The notes under the pieces are model-generated. The model saw only the letters and a list, made by a program, of their open reading frames with translations. It was not told the origin of the DNA and made no database searches. This document shows, in pieces, positions 7,480 through 15,411 of a DNA stretch of 64,000 bases. Location of the stretch: positions 2,418,001 through 2,482,000 of the forward strand of contig NZ_CP097127.1 of assembly GCF_023330665.1 (NCBI RefSeq), read 5' to 3'. Origin of the DNA: Conexibacter sp. S30A1. GTDB taxonomy: Bacteria; Actinomycetota; Thermoleophilia; Solirubrobacterales; Solirubrobacteraceae. Within the stretch, counting starts at the first letter, position 1. Each line of letters starts with the position of its first letter. A program made the position numbers and the translations under genes.

Positions 7480-8048
7480 CACCTGACCTCCGTCTGCGGC
7501 GTTTCGGTGGCGAGCAGCGCGGCACACCGCTGGCGCGCCCGGGCCAGCCGCGAGCGCACCGTGCCAACCGGCACCTCGAGCGCCTGGGCCACCTCTTCGT
7601 AGCTCAGTCCGCCGAGCGCGTAGAGCAGCAGCGTGTCGCGGTCGGCGGCCTTGAGCGTGGCCAGCGCCGCCGCCACCCGGGCGGAGTCGCGCTGCGCGTC
7701 GGCGCGCTCGACCGCCTCGGCGTACACGTCGGCGGTCAGCTCACGACGCCCGCCGCTGCGTGCATGGGCGCGCAGGCTGCGCAGCTCGCTGCGGCGGCGG
7801 CGGGCCAGCAACCTCGAGGCGATCCCGTACAGCCACGGCCGCGCGCTCTGGGACTCCGGGCGGTAGCGGCCGCGCAGGTCAAATGCGGTCATGAACACCT
7901 CCGCAGCGAGCTCTTCGGCCGCCGCCGGATGGCGGCGGCGGAGGTAGCGGTGGATCTCGTCAAAGTGACGCTCAAAGATCAACGTGAACTCCTGCGGCCG
8001 CTCGAGCGAAGCTGCGATCACGGCCGCGTCGTCCGGGCTGGCGCTCAC
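7479..8048 (-). CDS. ECF-type RNA polymerase sigma factor (sigma-70 family)
   Basis: A 189-residue sigma factor with region 2 near residues 20-90 (EFTLIFERHFDEIHRYLRR, then AEELAAEVFMTAFD and RPWLYGIASRLL) and region 4 near 130-180 (LLYALGGLSYEEVAQALEV followed by PVGTVRSRLARAR, the helix-turn-helix that reads the -35 box). Region 3 is absent, as in the ECF group. It directs RNA polymerase to a small regulon. The gene overlaps the upstream secreted-protein gene by 4 bp and the downstream membrane gene by 1 bp, so all three form one unit. Confidence 0.93.
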   Translation of the reverse strand: MSASPDDAAVIAASLERPQEFTLIFERHFDEIHRYLRRRHPAAAEELAAEVFMTAFDLRGRYRPESQSARPWLYGIASRLLARRRRSELRSLRAHARSGGRRELTADVYAEAVERADAQRDSARVAAALATLKAADRDTLLLYALGGLSYEEVAQALEVPVGTVRSRLARARQRCAALLATETPQTEVR

Positions 8049-8497
8049 GTGCGTGGATAGGCCGTCACGGTGTGACGTCGGCCGGCGTCTGTGTGGGTGG
8101 GGTGCGCCCTGGTGAAAACCTCCCCGGCGGGGGTGTGCCCGATACCCGAGAGCACGACAGTGGTGTGTCTGAAGGTGCGCATCCGCGACCGCACGCAGCT
8201 TGGCTTACAGAGGTTGATCTCAAGCTCGGTGATACCGCGTGCGACTCGCCGCGTCCAGCCGGGCCGCCAGTTTGCATCGATCACGAGGTTCGCGTCGGCG
8301 CAGGCGAGCACGACCACATCGGCGGCGCGCGTGAGGCCGTGGCCGGTACAGGAGAGCAGACGCGCCGTGGTTGTCTGCCGCGGCGCGGCGGCCACGGCCG
8401 AAGGAACGGCCAGCGCGCTTGCGGCGGCCACGGCGGCGATCAGGATCGCCGCCAGGAGGGCGACCAGGGTGGCGTGGGGCATCGGTGGGCGCGACAT
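8045..8497 (-). CDS. small secreted protein of unknown function, first gene of the sigma-factor operon
   Basis: 150 residues with a clear Sec signal peptide (residues about 8-38, LVALLAAILIAAVAAASALAV) and an A-x-A-type cleavage region. The mature part of about 110 residues contains four cysteines and the motif CTGHGLTRAADVVVLACADA. No known domain is recognised. As the lead gene of an ECF operon it may be the sensed or controlled envelope protein; that is inference from position. Confidence 0.7.
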   Translation of the reverse strand: MSRPPMPHATLVALLAAILIAAVAAASALAVPSAVAAAPRQTTTARLLSCTGHGLTRAADVVVLACADANLVIDANWRPGWTRRVARGITELEINLCKPSCVRSRMRTFRHTTVVLSGIGHTPAGEVFTRAHPTHTDAGRRHTVTAYPRT

Positions 8498-8831
8498 GAG
8501 ATCTCTGTGGTGGCTGCGCGGGTTGGCTTGTCAGCCGTATATGCCCGCTCGCGCGGTCGCGGTTCGCGGCCGGGACGACGCCCGGCCGGGACAGCGCCGG
8601 ACCGCGGGCAACCGCCCCTGGGCCCCATTCCTCACTCTCCCCTCGACATTTGTGCATTTCGCGCGCTCACAGCGCCCGAAATGCACAAAACTCACCCACG
8701 CGCTGTGGTTTGGGGGCCAGCGGCGGTTGCGCGCATGCCGGCGGGCGGGTTTGCGAGCACTTGGCGCAGCCGGCCCGAGGCGAGCGCAATCCAGGCCGGG
8801 GGGAGATGATCTACGCTCTGGCACGCTTCTG
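8498..8831. other. 334-bp intergenic region between divergent genes
   Basis: It separates the leftward sigma-factor operon from the rightward phosphatidylinositol synthase gene. The only clear structure is the 41-bp inverted repeat at 8649-8689. A TACGCT box at 8812-8817 lies 14 nt before the ATG at 8832 and may be the -10 box of that gene. No open frame with coding character was found. Confidence 0.6.
8649..8689. promoter_or_regulatory. 41-bp near-perfect inverted repeat (operator or bidirectional hairpin)
   Basis: Outer arms TTTGTGCATTTCG (8649-8661) and CGAAATGCACAAA (8677-8689) are perfect complements. Inside, GCGCT (8663-8667) and AGCGC (8671-8675) pair around CAC, and only the C at 8662 faces a mismatched C at 8676. 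The AT-rich outer arms stand out in this GC-rich DNA. It sits between divergent start sites, which favours an operator; a hairpin in RNA is the other reading. Confidence 0.75.
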
Positions 8832-9494
8832 ATGGCTGACACCCAGCACAGACCGCAGCGGTCACGGCCACGCCGGCGTGGTGGCAGCACCGCCGGGCGG
8901 GCCCACACCCAGCAGCTGGTGAGAGACCGGCTGATCGAGTCGCGACTCACACCCAACGCGATCTCACTGACCGGCTTCGCGCTCAACCTGGCGGCCGCCG
9001 CACTGGTCTTCGAGCGGCTCTTCCTGCTGGCCGGCCTGGCGTTCATCGTCGGCTCGGTCATGGACACGCTCGACGGTCGCTACAGCCGCATGTCCGGCAA
9101 GGGCACCCAGTTCGGGGCGTTTCTGGACTCGACCCTGGACCGGTTGGAGGAGGGGATTGTGCTGACGGCCGTCGGCGCCTACTTCGCCTCACGCCACGAC
9201 CAGCTCGCCGTCGCCGCCGTGGTGGCGGCGGTGCTGTTCTCGTTGATGGTCTCCTACACCCGCGCCCGCGCCGAGGCGCTCGGCGTGGAGTGCAAGGTCG
9301 GCCTGGCTACCCGCCCGGTGCGGGTCGTGATCCTCTCGATCGGGCTGGTGCTCGCCCACGGTGCGGGCGTGGTGCACGTCGCGCTGCTCGCACCCGCCGT
9401 CTACGCGCTCGCGGCGCTCAGCCTCTTCACCGTCTGCCAGCGCATCTGGCACGTGCGCGGCGAGCTGCGCCGGCCCGGCGGCGGCACCCGGTAG
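8832..9494 (+). CDS. CDP-alcohol phosphatidyltransferase, probable phosphatidylinositol(-phosphate) synthase
   Basis: A 220-residue membrane enzyme with a polar N-terminus and about five to six helices. Its catalytic motif DTLDGRYSR, then GTQFGAFLDSTLDR, follows the family pattern D-x2-D-G-x2-A-R-x8-G-x3-D-x3-D, with serine replacing the usual alanine. It joins a CDP-diacylglycerol to a polar alcohol. The nearby inositol-3-phosphate synthase (10190-11368) makes inositol phosphate the likely acceptor, as in the mycobacterial and other actinobacterial enzymes. The ATG at 8832 is the first start that avoids a long low-quality upstream extension. The TetR gene follows 6 bp after the stop. Confidence 0.85.
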   Translation: MADTQHRPQRSRPRRRGGSTAGRAHTQQLVRDRLIESRLTPNAISLTGFALNLAAAALVFERLFLLAGLAFIVGSVMDTLDGRYSRMSGKGTQFGAFLDSTLDRLEEGIVLTAVGAYFASRHDQLAVAAVVAAVLFSLMVSYTRARAEALGVECKVGLATRPVRVVILSIGLVLAHGAGVVHVALLAPAVYALAALSLFTVCQRIWHVRGELRRPGGGTR

Positions 9495-9500
9495 GCGGAA

Positions 9501-10100
9501 GTGCCGACGCCTGAGCCCAGCGGCGGCTCCTTGGGGCGCGGCGCGCGGGCTCGGATCCTGGCGGCGGCGCAGACCTGTTTCAGCCGCCAGGGCATGGTCG
9601 CCACCAGCGTCAACGATCTGCGTGCGCAGGCACGGGTCTCCAAACGCACGCTCTACGAGCACTTCCCCTCCAAGGACGAGCTGCTCATCGCCTACCTCGG
9701 CGAGCGTGGCCTGTCGGCCGCAGAGACGGTGCTCGACCGCGAGCAGCTGACACCCCGGGCGCGGCTGCTGGAGCTGTTCACGGCACTCGGCGCCGCCGAG
9801 CACGCCCGCCCCGATCCCGTCCTGGCGGCCGCGATCGAGTTCCCGGACCGCGCTCACGCGGTACACCGCGCCGCGACCCACCAGTCAGAGCGCCTGCTCG
9901 GGCGCCTGCGCGCGCTGGCCGAGGCGGCCGGCGCCGCCGACCCAGACCAGACCGCGCGCCAGCTGGCGCTGGTCTACGCCGGCGCCGCCGCCCGCTTGCT
10001 GGTCGATGACGCCGAGGCCGTGATCGGCGACGCCCACCGCCTGGCGGCGTCGATCCTGCGTGCGGCCATCGATCATTCGGGTACCGACCGGTCTACATAG
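9501..10100 (+). CDS. TetR-family transcriptional regulator
   Basis: 199 residues. The N-terminal helix-turn-helix is [19 protein letters not shown], then [20 protein letters not shown] and a PSKDELL tail, a standard TetR DNA-binding domain. The C-terminal ligand domain is variable. It starts at GTG 9501, 6 bp after the phosphatidylinositol synthase stop, and is followed by the inositol phosphate synthase gene. Two ACCG-NN-CGGT dyads at 10083-10092 and 10136-10145 are candidate operators. It probably tunes inositol lipid synthesis; the ligand is unknown. Confidence 0.9.
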   Translation: MPTPEPSGGSLGRGARARILAAAQTCFSRQGMVATSVNDLRAQARVSKRTLYEHFPSKDELLIAYLGERGLSAAETVLDREQLTPRARLLELFTALGAAEHARPDPVLAAAIEFPDRAHAVHRAATHQSERLLGRLRALAEAAGAADPDQTARQLALVYAGAAARLLVDDAEAVIGDAHRLAASILRAAIDHSGTDRST

Positions 10101-10152
10101 ACTCGGGGCGGGCCGCAGCAGCGCTCACGCAGGGTACCGAACGGTGTACTAT
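10081..10152 (+). promoter_or_regulatory. paired ACCGNNCGGT dyads and -10 box in front of inositol-3-phosphate synthase
   Basis: ACCGACCGGT (10083-10092) and ACCGAACGGT (10136-10145) sit in two similar 20-bp stretches, both beginning GGGTACCGA, 53 bp apart. The second runs directly into TACTAT (10147-10152), a good -10 hexamer, so a protein bound there would block the promoter. The first copy lies in the last codons of the TetR gene. Operator identity is inferred from symmetry and position. Confidence 0.6.
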
Positions 10153-10189
10153 GGGCCCCGCAACCACTTCTCAAAAGGACACCGCCGCA

Positions 10190-11368
10190 GTGAGCACCGA
10201 ACAGACGCATACCAACGGCTCCGCCGCCATCGCCTCCCGCCACCAGCACGAGAAGGTGCGTGTGGCGATCATCGGGGTCGGCAACTGCGCGAGCTCCTTC
10301 GTGCAGGGCGTGCACTACTACCGCAACGCCGAGGCGAGCCAGCCGGTCCCGGGCCTGATGCACGTCGATCTGGGCGGTTACCACGTCCGCGACATCGAGT
10401 TCACAGCCGCCTTCGACATCGACGTCGAGAAGGTCGGAAAGGACCTCTCGGAGGCGATCTTCTCCGGCCAGAACAACACCCTGAAGTTCGACGATGAAGT
10501 TCCGCACCTGGGCGTACCGGTCCATCGCGGGATGACACACGACGGCCTGGGCAAATACCTCAAGGAGAAGATCGTCAAGGCCCCCGGCCCGACCGCCGAC
10601 ATCGTGCGCATCCTGAAGGAGACCCGGACAGACGTGGTCGTCTCCTACCTACCCGTCGGCTCAGAGCAGGCGACCAAGTGGTACGTCGAGCAGGTGCTGG
10701 ACGCCGGCTGCGGCTTCGTCAACTGCATCCCGGTGTTCATCGCCGGCGAGGACTACTGGAACGAGCGCTTCATCAACGCCGGCCTGCCGATCATCGGCGA
10801 CGACATCAAGTCGCAGGTGGGCGCGACGATCGTGCATCGCGCGCTCGCGCGGCTCTTCCACGACCGCGGCGTCAAGCTGCTGCGCACCAGCCAGCTGAAC
10901 GTCGGCGGCAACATGGACTTCTACAACATGCTCGAGCGCGAGCGGCTCGAGTCAAAGAAGGTCTCAAAGACCCAGGCCGTGACCTCGATCATGGGTCACG
11001 TGCTGCCCAAGGACGACGTCTACATCGGCCCCTCTGACTACGTGCCATGGCTGACCGACCGCAAGTGGGCCCACATCCGCCTGGAGGGCCAGGCCTTTGG
11101 CGACGTGCCACTGGCGCTCGAGACCAAGCTCGAGGTCTGGGACTCACCCAACTCAGCGGGCATCGTGATCGACGCGGTCCGCTGCGTGAAGCTCGCGCTC
11201 AACAACGGCATCGCCGGCCAGCTGGATGGCCCCAGCTCATACCTGATGAAGTCCCCCAAGAACCAGCGTCCCGACGACGAGGCGCGTGAGGCGACGGAGG
11301 AGTTCATCGCCCGCTACGCGCGCGTGCAGGCTCTCAAAGAGGATCCGGCGAAGCTCGCGGTCGCTTAG
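10190..11368 (+). CDS. ino1: inositol-3-phosphate synthase (actinobacterial type)
   Basis: Converts glucose 6-phosphate to inositol 3-phosphate using NAD, supplying inositol for phosphatidylinositol and related compounds. Of 392 residues the visible family motifs are the Rossmann loop [15 protein letters not shown], the segment [27 protein letters not shown], the active-site stretch [15 protein letters not shown] and [12 protein letters not shown] chose GTG 10190 because AAAGGAC lies 9 nt before it. The in-frame ATG at 10151 overlaps a -10 box and has no ribosome binding site. A hairpin terminator follows at 11392. Confidence 0.93.
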   Translation: MSTEQTHTNGSAAIASRHQHEKVRVAIIGVGNCASSFVQGVHYYRNAEASQPVPGLMHVDLGGYHVRDIEFTAAFDIDVEKVGKDLSEAIFSGQNNTLKFDDEVPHLGVPVHRGMTHDGLGKYLKEKIVKAPGPTADIVRILKETRTDVVVSYLPVGSEQATKWYVEQVLDAGCGFVNCIPVFIAGEDYWNERFINAGLPIIGDDIKSQVGATIVHRALARLFHDRGVKLLRTSQLNVGGNMDFYNMLERERLESKKVSKTQAVTSIMGHVLPKDDVYIGPSDYVPWLTDRKWAHIRLEGQAFGDVPLALETKLEVWDSPNSAGIVIDAVRCVKLALNNGIAGQLDGPSSYLMKSPKNQRPDDEAREATEEFIARYARVQALKEDPAKLAVA

Positions 11369-11391
11369 GCCCGCGGACCGACCGATGGACG

Positions 11392-11414
11392 CGTCGGCGA
11401 CAGGGTCGCCGACG
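11392..11414 (+). terminator. hairpin terminator after inositol-3-phosphate synthase
   Basis: CGTCGGCGAC (11392-11401) and GTCGCCGACG (11405-11414) form a perfect 10-bp stem with a 3-nt loop, 24 bp after the stop codon. There is no T-tract, which is common for actinobacterial terminators. Confidence 0.7.
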
Positions 11415-11500
11415 GCGAGCCTCAGAAACCGACCAAACGTACCAAAGCGTCTGAGTGGTTAGTCCGATTCGGATGAAGCACAGGCTGTATCGTCTGTCAA

Positions 11501-11527
11501 CCTCAGGGCGGTGAACGCCGCCCGAGG
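11501..11527 (+). promoter_or_regulatory. stem-loop in the leader of the peptide transporter operon
   Basis: CCTC-A-GGGCGG (11501-11511) pairs with CCGCCCGAGG (11518-11527), leaving one bulged A and a loop of about six bases. It lies 67 bp before the ATG at 11594, which has its own GGAGG. It could be a leader hairpin that stabilises the mRNA or a termination signal of the preceding transcript. Confidence 0.45.
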
Positions 11528-11593
11528 AGAGGTTTCGGCGGATGCGGCCAACGTCGTGTCCGGCTTATCTGGGATATCGCGGAGGTAGGTGCA

Positions 11594-13474
11594 ATGGGAA
11601 GTAAGCGCGGCCGGTCCATCACAGGACGGCGTCTGTTACTCGCGGTGCCTGCTGCCCTCGTGGCGGCGGCCGTGGCTGTGGTCAGCGCAGTCGGACCGGC
11701 GACGTCGTCGGGCAAGACCGCCAGGACGAGCAGCGGCACGAAGCTGACGATCAAGGGCAAGCCGACGAGCGGTGGTGTGGCCAGCTACGCCTTGCCGATC
11801 GGCGACACCTTCTCCTGGATGCTGCCACTGGAGAACCAGGCCAACTACGAGAACTACGAGAGCAACGTTGAGAGCGGCATGTGGCGGCCGTTGTACGTCG
11901 TGGGCGGCGCGGGCTCGACCGGCATCAACTACCCGATGTCGATCGGCAAGCAGCCGGTCTACTCACACGGCAACACCGTCGTGACGGTCAAGCTCAACAA
12001 GGGCTGGAAGTGGTCTGACGGCAAGCCCGTCACCGCAGCCGACGTGCGCTTCTTCTTCGAGCTCGAAGCCGCCGCCGTGAAGGCCGGCAAGTACGCCCCC
12101 TACGTCTCCGGCGAGATGCCCAAGGACATCGCCAGCGTCAGCTACCCGAACGCCTACGAGTTCGTCATCCACCTCAAGCGCGCCTACAGCCCCAACTGGT
12201 TCACCGGCAACCAGCTCACCTGGGTCTACCCGCTACCCGCGCAGGCCTGGGACAAGACCTCAGCAAGCGGCAAGGTCGGCAACTACGCCGCCACGCCGGC
12301 GGGCGCGGCCAAGGTCTTCAGCTTCCTGTACTCGCAGTCGGAGAAGCTCTCCACCTACTCGAGCAACCCGCTGTGGAAGACCGTCGACGGTCCGTGGGTG
12401 ATCAAGTCCTATGACGCGACGACCTCGCACACGGTGCTGTCGGCCAACCGCAAGTACACCGGCCCCGGCAAGCCGCATCTGGCCGGATACCAGATCTACA
12501 GCTTCTCCTCCGACACCGCCGAGCTCGACGCGGTGCGCTCCGGCGTCGTTGACTTCGGCTACCTGCCGTTCAGCGACGCAGCACAGATCAACAGCTTCAA
12601 GAACCAGGGATACAACGTGGTGCCCTGGACCTACTTCTACAACGAGGCGGTCGAGTTCGGCTACACCGGCCCCTGGAAGGCGCTCGTCAGCCAGCTCTAC
12701 ATCCGCCAGGCGCTGCAGCACCTGGTCAACCAGCCGCTCTACATCCAGCGGACTTTGCACGGCTACGGCATCCCGGATTACGGGATCGCGCCGGACTACG
12801 CGGGGTCGAACCTGGTCGCGCCGGCGCTGCGCAGCAACCCCTACCCCTACAGCGTCTCGGCAGCCAAGGCGCTGCTGACTTCGCACGGCTGGGCCAAGGG
12901 CGCCAAGGGCATCGATGTCTGCAAGAAGCCCGGAAACAGCGCCCACGAGTGCGGCGCCGGCATCAAGAAGGGAGCGCCGCTCACCATCCAGCTGATGTAC
13001 ACGACCGGGGTGCCGAGCTTCCAGGCACAGGTTGAGGCCTTCCAGACCGCGGCCGCCCAGGTCGGGATCAGCCTCCCGCTGAACGGCCAGACGCAGAACA
13101 CGATGTACTCGATCGCCGGCGTCTGCCCCCCCGGCCCGTGCAAGTGGGGGATCGCGGCCTACAACGGCTACATGTGGGACTTCGGCCAGTACCAGGTGCT
13201 GCCGGGTGGCCAGAACCAGTTCGGCAAGGGGAATTACTGGGCCGGCGGCTACAACAGCCCGCAGGCGGACAAGCTGATCGCGGCCGACCACACCTCCTCC
13301 AGCCTGAAAGCGCTCTACGCGGCGGAGACCTACCTCACAAAGAACGTCGCGTCGCTGTTCTGGCCGCTGCCGGACTACGAGATCGTCCTGGCCAAGGACA
13401 ACCTCGGCGGCTGGTACCCGCTCAGCCCCTACGCCAACTACCAGGTCTCGCGCTGGTATTTGACCAAGCCGTGA
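11594..13474 (+). CDS. ABC transporter solute-binding protein, family 5 (peptide/nickel type)
   Basis: A 626-residue secreted receptor that delivers oligopeptides or similar solutes to the permeases encoded next to it. A twin-arginine/Sec-like signal (residues 1-45, GRRLLLAVPAALVAAAVAVV) has no lipobox cysteine. The mature part has SBP family 5 marks: TVKLNKGWKWSDGKPVTAAD, the hinge region DGPWVIKSYD, and the C-terminal pseudo-repeat around IRQALQHLVNQPLYIQ. GGAGG lies 9 nt before the ATG. It is first in an operon with two permeases and one fused ATPase; two strong stem-loops follow its stop codon and may allow it to be made in excess. Confidence 0.93.
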   Translation: MGSKRGRSITGRRLLLAVPAALVAAAVAVVSAVGPATSSGKTARTSSGTKLTIKGKPTSGGVASYALPIGDTFSWMLPLENQANYENYESNVESGMWRPLYVVGGAGSTGINYPMSIGKQPVYSHGNTVVTVKLNKGWKWSDGKPVTAADVRFFFELEAAAVKAGKYAPYVSGEMPKDIASVSYPNAYEFVIHLKRAYSPNWFTGNQLTWVYPLPAQAWDKTSASGKVGNYAATPAGAAKVFSFLYSQSEKLSTYSSNPLWKTVDGPWVIKSYDATTSHTVLSANRKYTGPGKPHLAGYQIYSFSSDTAELDAVRSGVVDFGYLPFSDAAQINSFKNQGYNVVPWTYFYNEAVEFGYTGPWKALVSQLYIRQALQHLVNQPLYIQRTLHGYGIPDYGIAPDYAGSNLVAPALRSNPYPYSVSAAKALLTSHGWAKGAKGIDVCKKPGNSAHECGAGIKKGAPLTIQLMYTTGVPSFQAQVEAFQTAAAQVGISLPLNGQTQNTMYSIAGVCPPGPCKWGIAAYNGYMWDFGQYQVLPGGQNQFGKGNYWAGGYNSPQADKLIAADHTSSSLKALYAAETYLTKNVASLFWPLPDYEIVLAKDNLGGWYPLSPYANYQVSRWYLTKP

Positions 13475-13475
13475 G

Positions 13476-13543
13476 CGCCGCGCACCACCAGCGACAAACC
13501 GAGGCTCTCTGGGCGTGAGCACAACGCTGGTGGTTGCGCGGCG
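13476..13543 (+). promoter_or_regulatory. stem-loop just after the solute-binding protein gene
   Basis: An 18-nt arm, CGCCGCGCACCACCAGCG at 13476-13493, pairs with 13525-13543 with a single bulged T; the loop is 31 nt. It starts 2 nt after the stop codon. Such structures downstream of binding-protein genes are known to protect the upstream message from 3' decay or to end part of the transcription. Confidence 0.75.
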
Positions 13544-13567
13544 GGCGCGGGTCACCGCGACCAGGAT

Positions 13568-13608
13568 CCCAGGCGGCGGATGATCGCTTACGTCATCCGC
13601 CGCCTGGG
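13568..13608 (+). promoter_or_regulatory. 16-bp perfect hairpin enclosing the permease start codon
   Basis: CCCAGGCGGCGGATGA (13568-13583), which includes the ATG at 13580, is perfectly complementary to 13593-13608 across a 9-nt loop. The candidate ribosome binding site (GGCGG) is inside the stem, so initiation on the first permease gene would be strongly limited unless the stem opens. Confidence 0.8.
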
Positions 13609-14521
13609 CCAGGCGGTGATCGTGATGTTCATCGTCTCGGTCGTCGTCTTCGGCATCCTGCACCTGCTGCCCGGGGGGCTCGTCCGCGCCCAGCTAGGAC
13701 CCCGCGCCACGCCGCTGGCCGTGCACGACCTGACCGTGCAGGAGGGCCTCAACAAGCCGCTGGTCGTGCAGTACGGGATCTGGGCCTGGCATGCGCTGCA
13801 GGGCAACCTCGGCTTCTCCTACAAGCTCAACCAGTCGGTCGCCTCACTGCTCGGTGAGTACCTGCCGCGCGATCTGCTGCTGGTCGGCGTGTCGCTGCTC
13901 TTCGCGATCGCGATCGCCGTGCCGCTGGGCATCTGGCAGGGCTACCGGCGCAACCGCCCCGACGACAACGCGCTCAGCACGATCATGCTGATCTTCTACT
14001 CGGCGCCGAGCTTCCTGCTCGCCGTGTGCCTGATCGTCGTCTTCAACATCTGGACCAACCTGCTGCCCTCCACAGCGACCAACTTCGGGGCAAACGTGGG
14101 CACCGACGTCCGCGTTCTGGCGCTGCCGGTGATGGCGCTATGCCTGGGCAACGTCAGCTACTTCAGCCGCTACGTCCGCTCGGCCACGATCGACAACCTG
14201 CTGAGCGACCATGTGCGCACGGCGATCGCCAAGGGCGCCGCGCCGCGGCGCATGCTGGCCCGCCACGTGCTGCGCAACTCGCTCAGCTCAACCGTGACCC
14301 TGGTCGGGCTGACGCTCCCCTACGTGCTCTCAGGCTCGCTGGTGATCGAGGCGCTGTTCAATTTCCCCGGCATGGGCCTGCTGTTCTGGAACGCCGCCCA
14401 GGACCGTGACTTCCCGGTGCTGCTCGGGGTCGTGCTGGTGGTGACCGTGGCCACCGTGGTCGGCAATCTGCTTGCCGACCTCGGCTACGCGGCCCTCGAC
14501 CCCAGGGTGCGCCTGCGATGA
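13580..14521 (+). CDS. ABC transporter permease, DppB/OppB type
   Basis: 313 residues, six predicted helices. The N-terminal IRRLGQAVIVMFIVSVVVFG and the C-terminal FNFPGMGLLFWNAAQDRDFP are typical of the first permease of peptide importers. The cytoplasmic EAA-like loop that docks the ATPase reads HVRTAIAKGAAPRRMLARHV. It should form the channel with the DppC-type protein that follows with an ATGA overlap. Its start codon is inside a strong hairpin, so it is probably made at much lower level than the binding protein. Confidence 0.93.
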   Translation: MIAYVIRRLGQAVIVMFIVSVVVFGILHLLPGGLVRAQLGPRATPLAVHDLTVQEGLNKPLVVQYGIWAWHALQGNLGFSYKLNQSVASLLGEYLPRDLLLVGVSLLFAIAIAVPLGIWQGYRRNRPDDNALSTIMLIFYSAPSFLLAVCLIVVFNIWTNLLPSTATNFGANVGTDVRVLALPVMALCLGNVSYFSRYVRSATIDNLLSDHVRTAIAKGAAPRRMLARHVLRNSLSSTVTLVGLTLPYVLSGSLVIEALFNFPGMGLLFWNAAQDRDFPVLLGVVLVVTVATVVGNLLADLGYAALDPRVRLR

Positions 14522-15411
14522 TCGCGCAGGCAGCGGCGCTGCCGGGCGAGGAGATCTCCCGCCCGAGTTCGATCTGGAAGCAGTCGCTGGCCACATTCAT
14601 CGAGAACCGCCTCGCGCTGGCAGGCGCGATCGTGCTCGTCCTCCTGATCCTGTTCAGCTTCGTGGGACCGCTGCTCTACCACACCAATCAGACCGCCACC
14701 AACCTGATCAACGAGAACCTGGCACCGTCGGGCTCGCACCTGCTGGGCACCACGCCCGAGGGTCGCGACGAGCTTGGCCGGCTGATGGTCGGGGGCCAGT
14801 CGACGATCGAGGTCGGCCTGGGTGTCGGCGTGCTCGCAACGTTGTTTGGAATGGTCTACGGCTCGGTGGCGGGCTACCTCGGTGGCGTCGTGGACGCCGT
14901 GATGATGCGGATCGTGGACGCCCTCCTGTCGATCCCCTACCTGTTCTTCGTGGTGTTGCTCGCGGCGCTGGTTCAGGTGAACCTGCTCGTGCTGATCCTC
15001 GTGCTCTCGGCCGTCAGCTGGCTGTCCACCGCGCGGCTGGTGCGCGGTGAGACGCTGTCGCTGCGCACACGCGACTTCGTCAGCGCCTCCACCGGCTTCG
15101 GCTCGCGCATGCGGCACGTGATCGCCCGCCACATCACCCCAAACCTGCTGGGTGTGGTGGTGGTCAACGGCACGCTCAAGGTCGCCGACGCGATCCTCGC
15201 GTTTGCGGCCGTGGCCTACCTGGGACTGGGGCCAGCGCCGCCTGCGACCAACTGGGGTGAGCTGATCTCCGCCGGCATCAACAACCTCTTCGACGGCTAC
15301 TGGTGGCAGCTGTGGCCGGCAGGCGTGCTGATCGTCGCGATCGTGATCGCGGTCAACGTGATCGGCGACGGGCTCTCAGATGTGGTCGAGGTCCGTCTGC
15401 AGAAGCGATGA
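14518..15411 (+). CDS. ABC transporter permease, DppC/OppC type
   Basis: 297 residues with the N-terminal OppC segment (TFIENRLALAGAIVLVLLIL), the HLLGTTPEGRDELGRLMVGG stretch that marks this permease class, and a coupling loop RDFVSASTGFGSRMRHVIARH. The start ATG overlaps the previous stop and its own stop overlaps the ATPase start, so the three proteins are translationally coupled. Confidence 0.93.
   Translation: MIAQAAALPGEEISRPSSIWKQSLATFIENRLALAGAIVLVLLILFSFVGPLLYHTNQTATNLINENLAPSGSHLLGTTPEGRDELGRLMVGGQSTIEVGLGVGVLATLFGMVYGSVAGYLGGVVDAVMMRIVDALLSIPYLFFVVLLAALVQVNLLVLILVLSAVSWLSTARLVRGETLSLRTRDFVSASTGFGSRMRHVIARHITPNLLGVVVVNGTLKVADAILAFAAVAYLGLGPAPPATNWGELISAGINNLFDGYWWQLWPAGVLIVAIVIAVNVIGDGLSDVVEVRLQKR

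Noticed and set aside
10151..10189. ATG 10151 as the start of inositol-3-phosphate synthase
   Set aside because: It overlaps the TACTAT -10 box and has no ribosome binding site, while GTG 10190 has AAAGGAC at good distance.
12260..13663. Long leftward frame (467 codons) opposite the binding-protein gene
   Set aside because: A typical antisense shadow in GC-rich coding DNA; its translation is rich in Arg/Val/Asp/His with no domain, and the plus-strand gene is certain.
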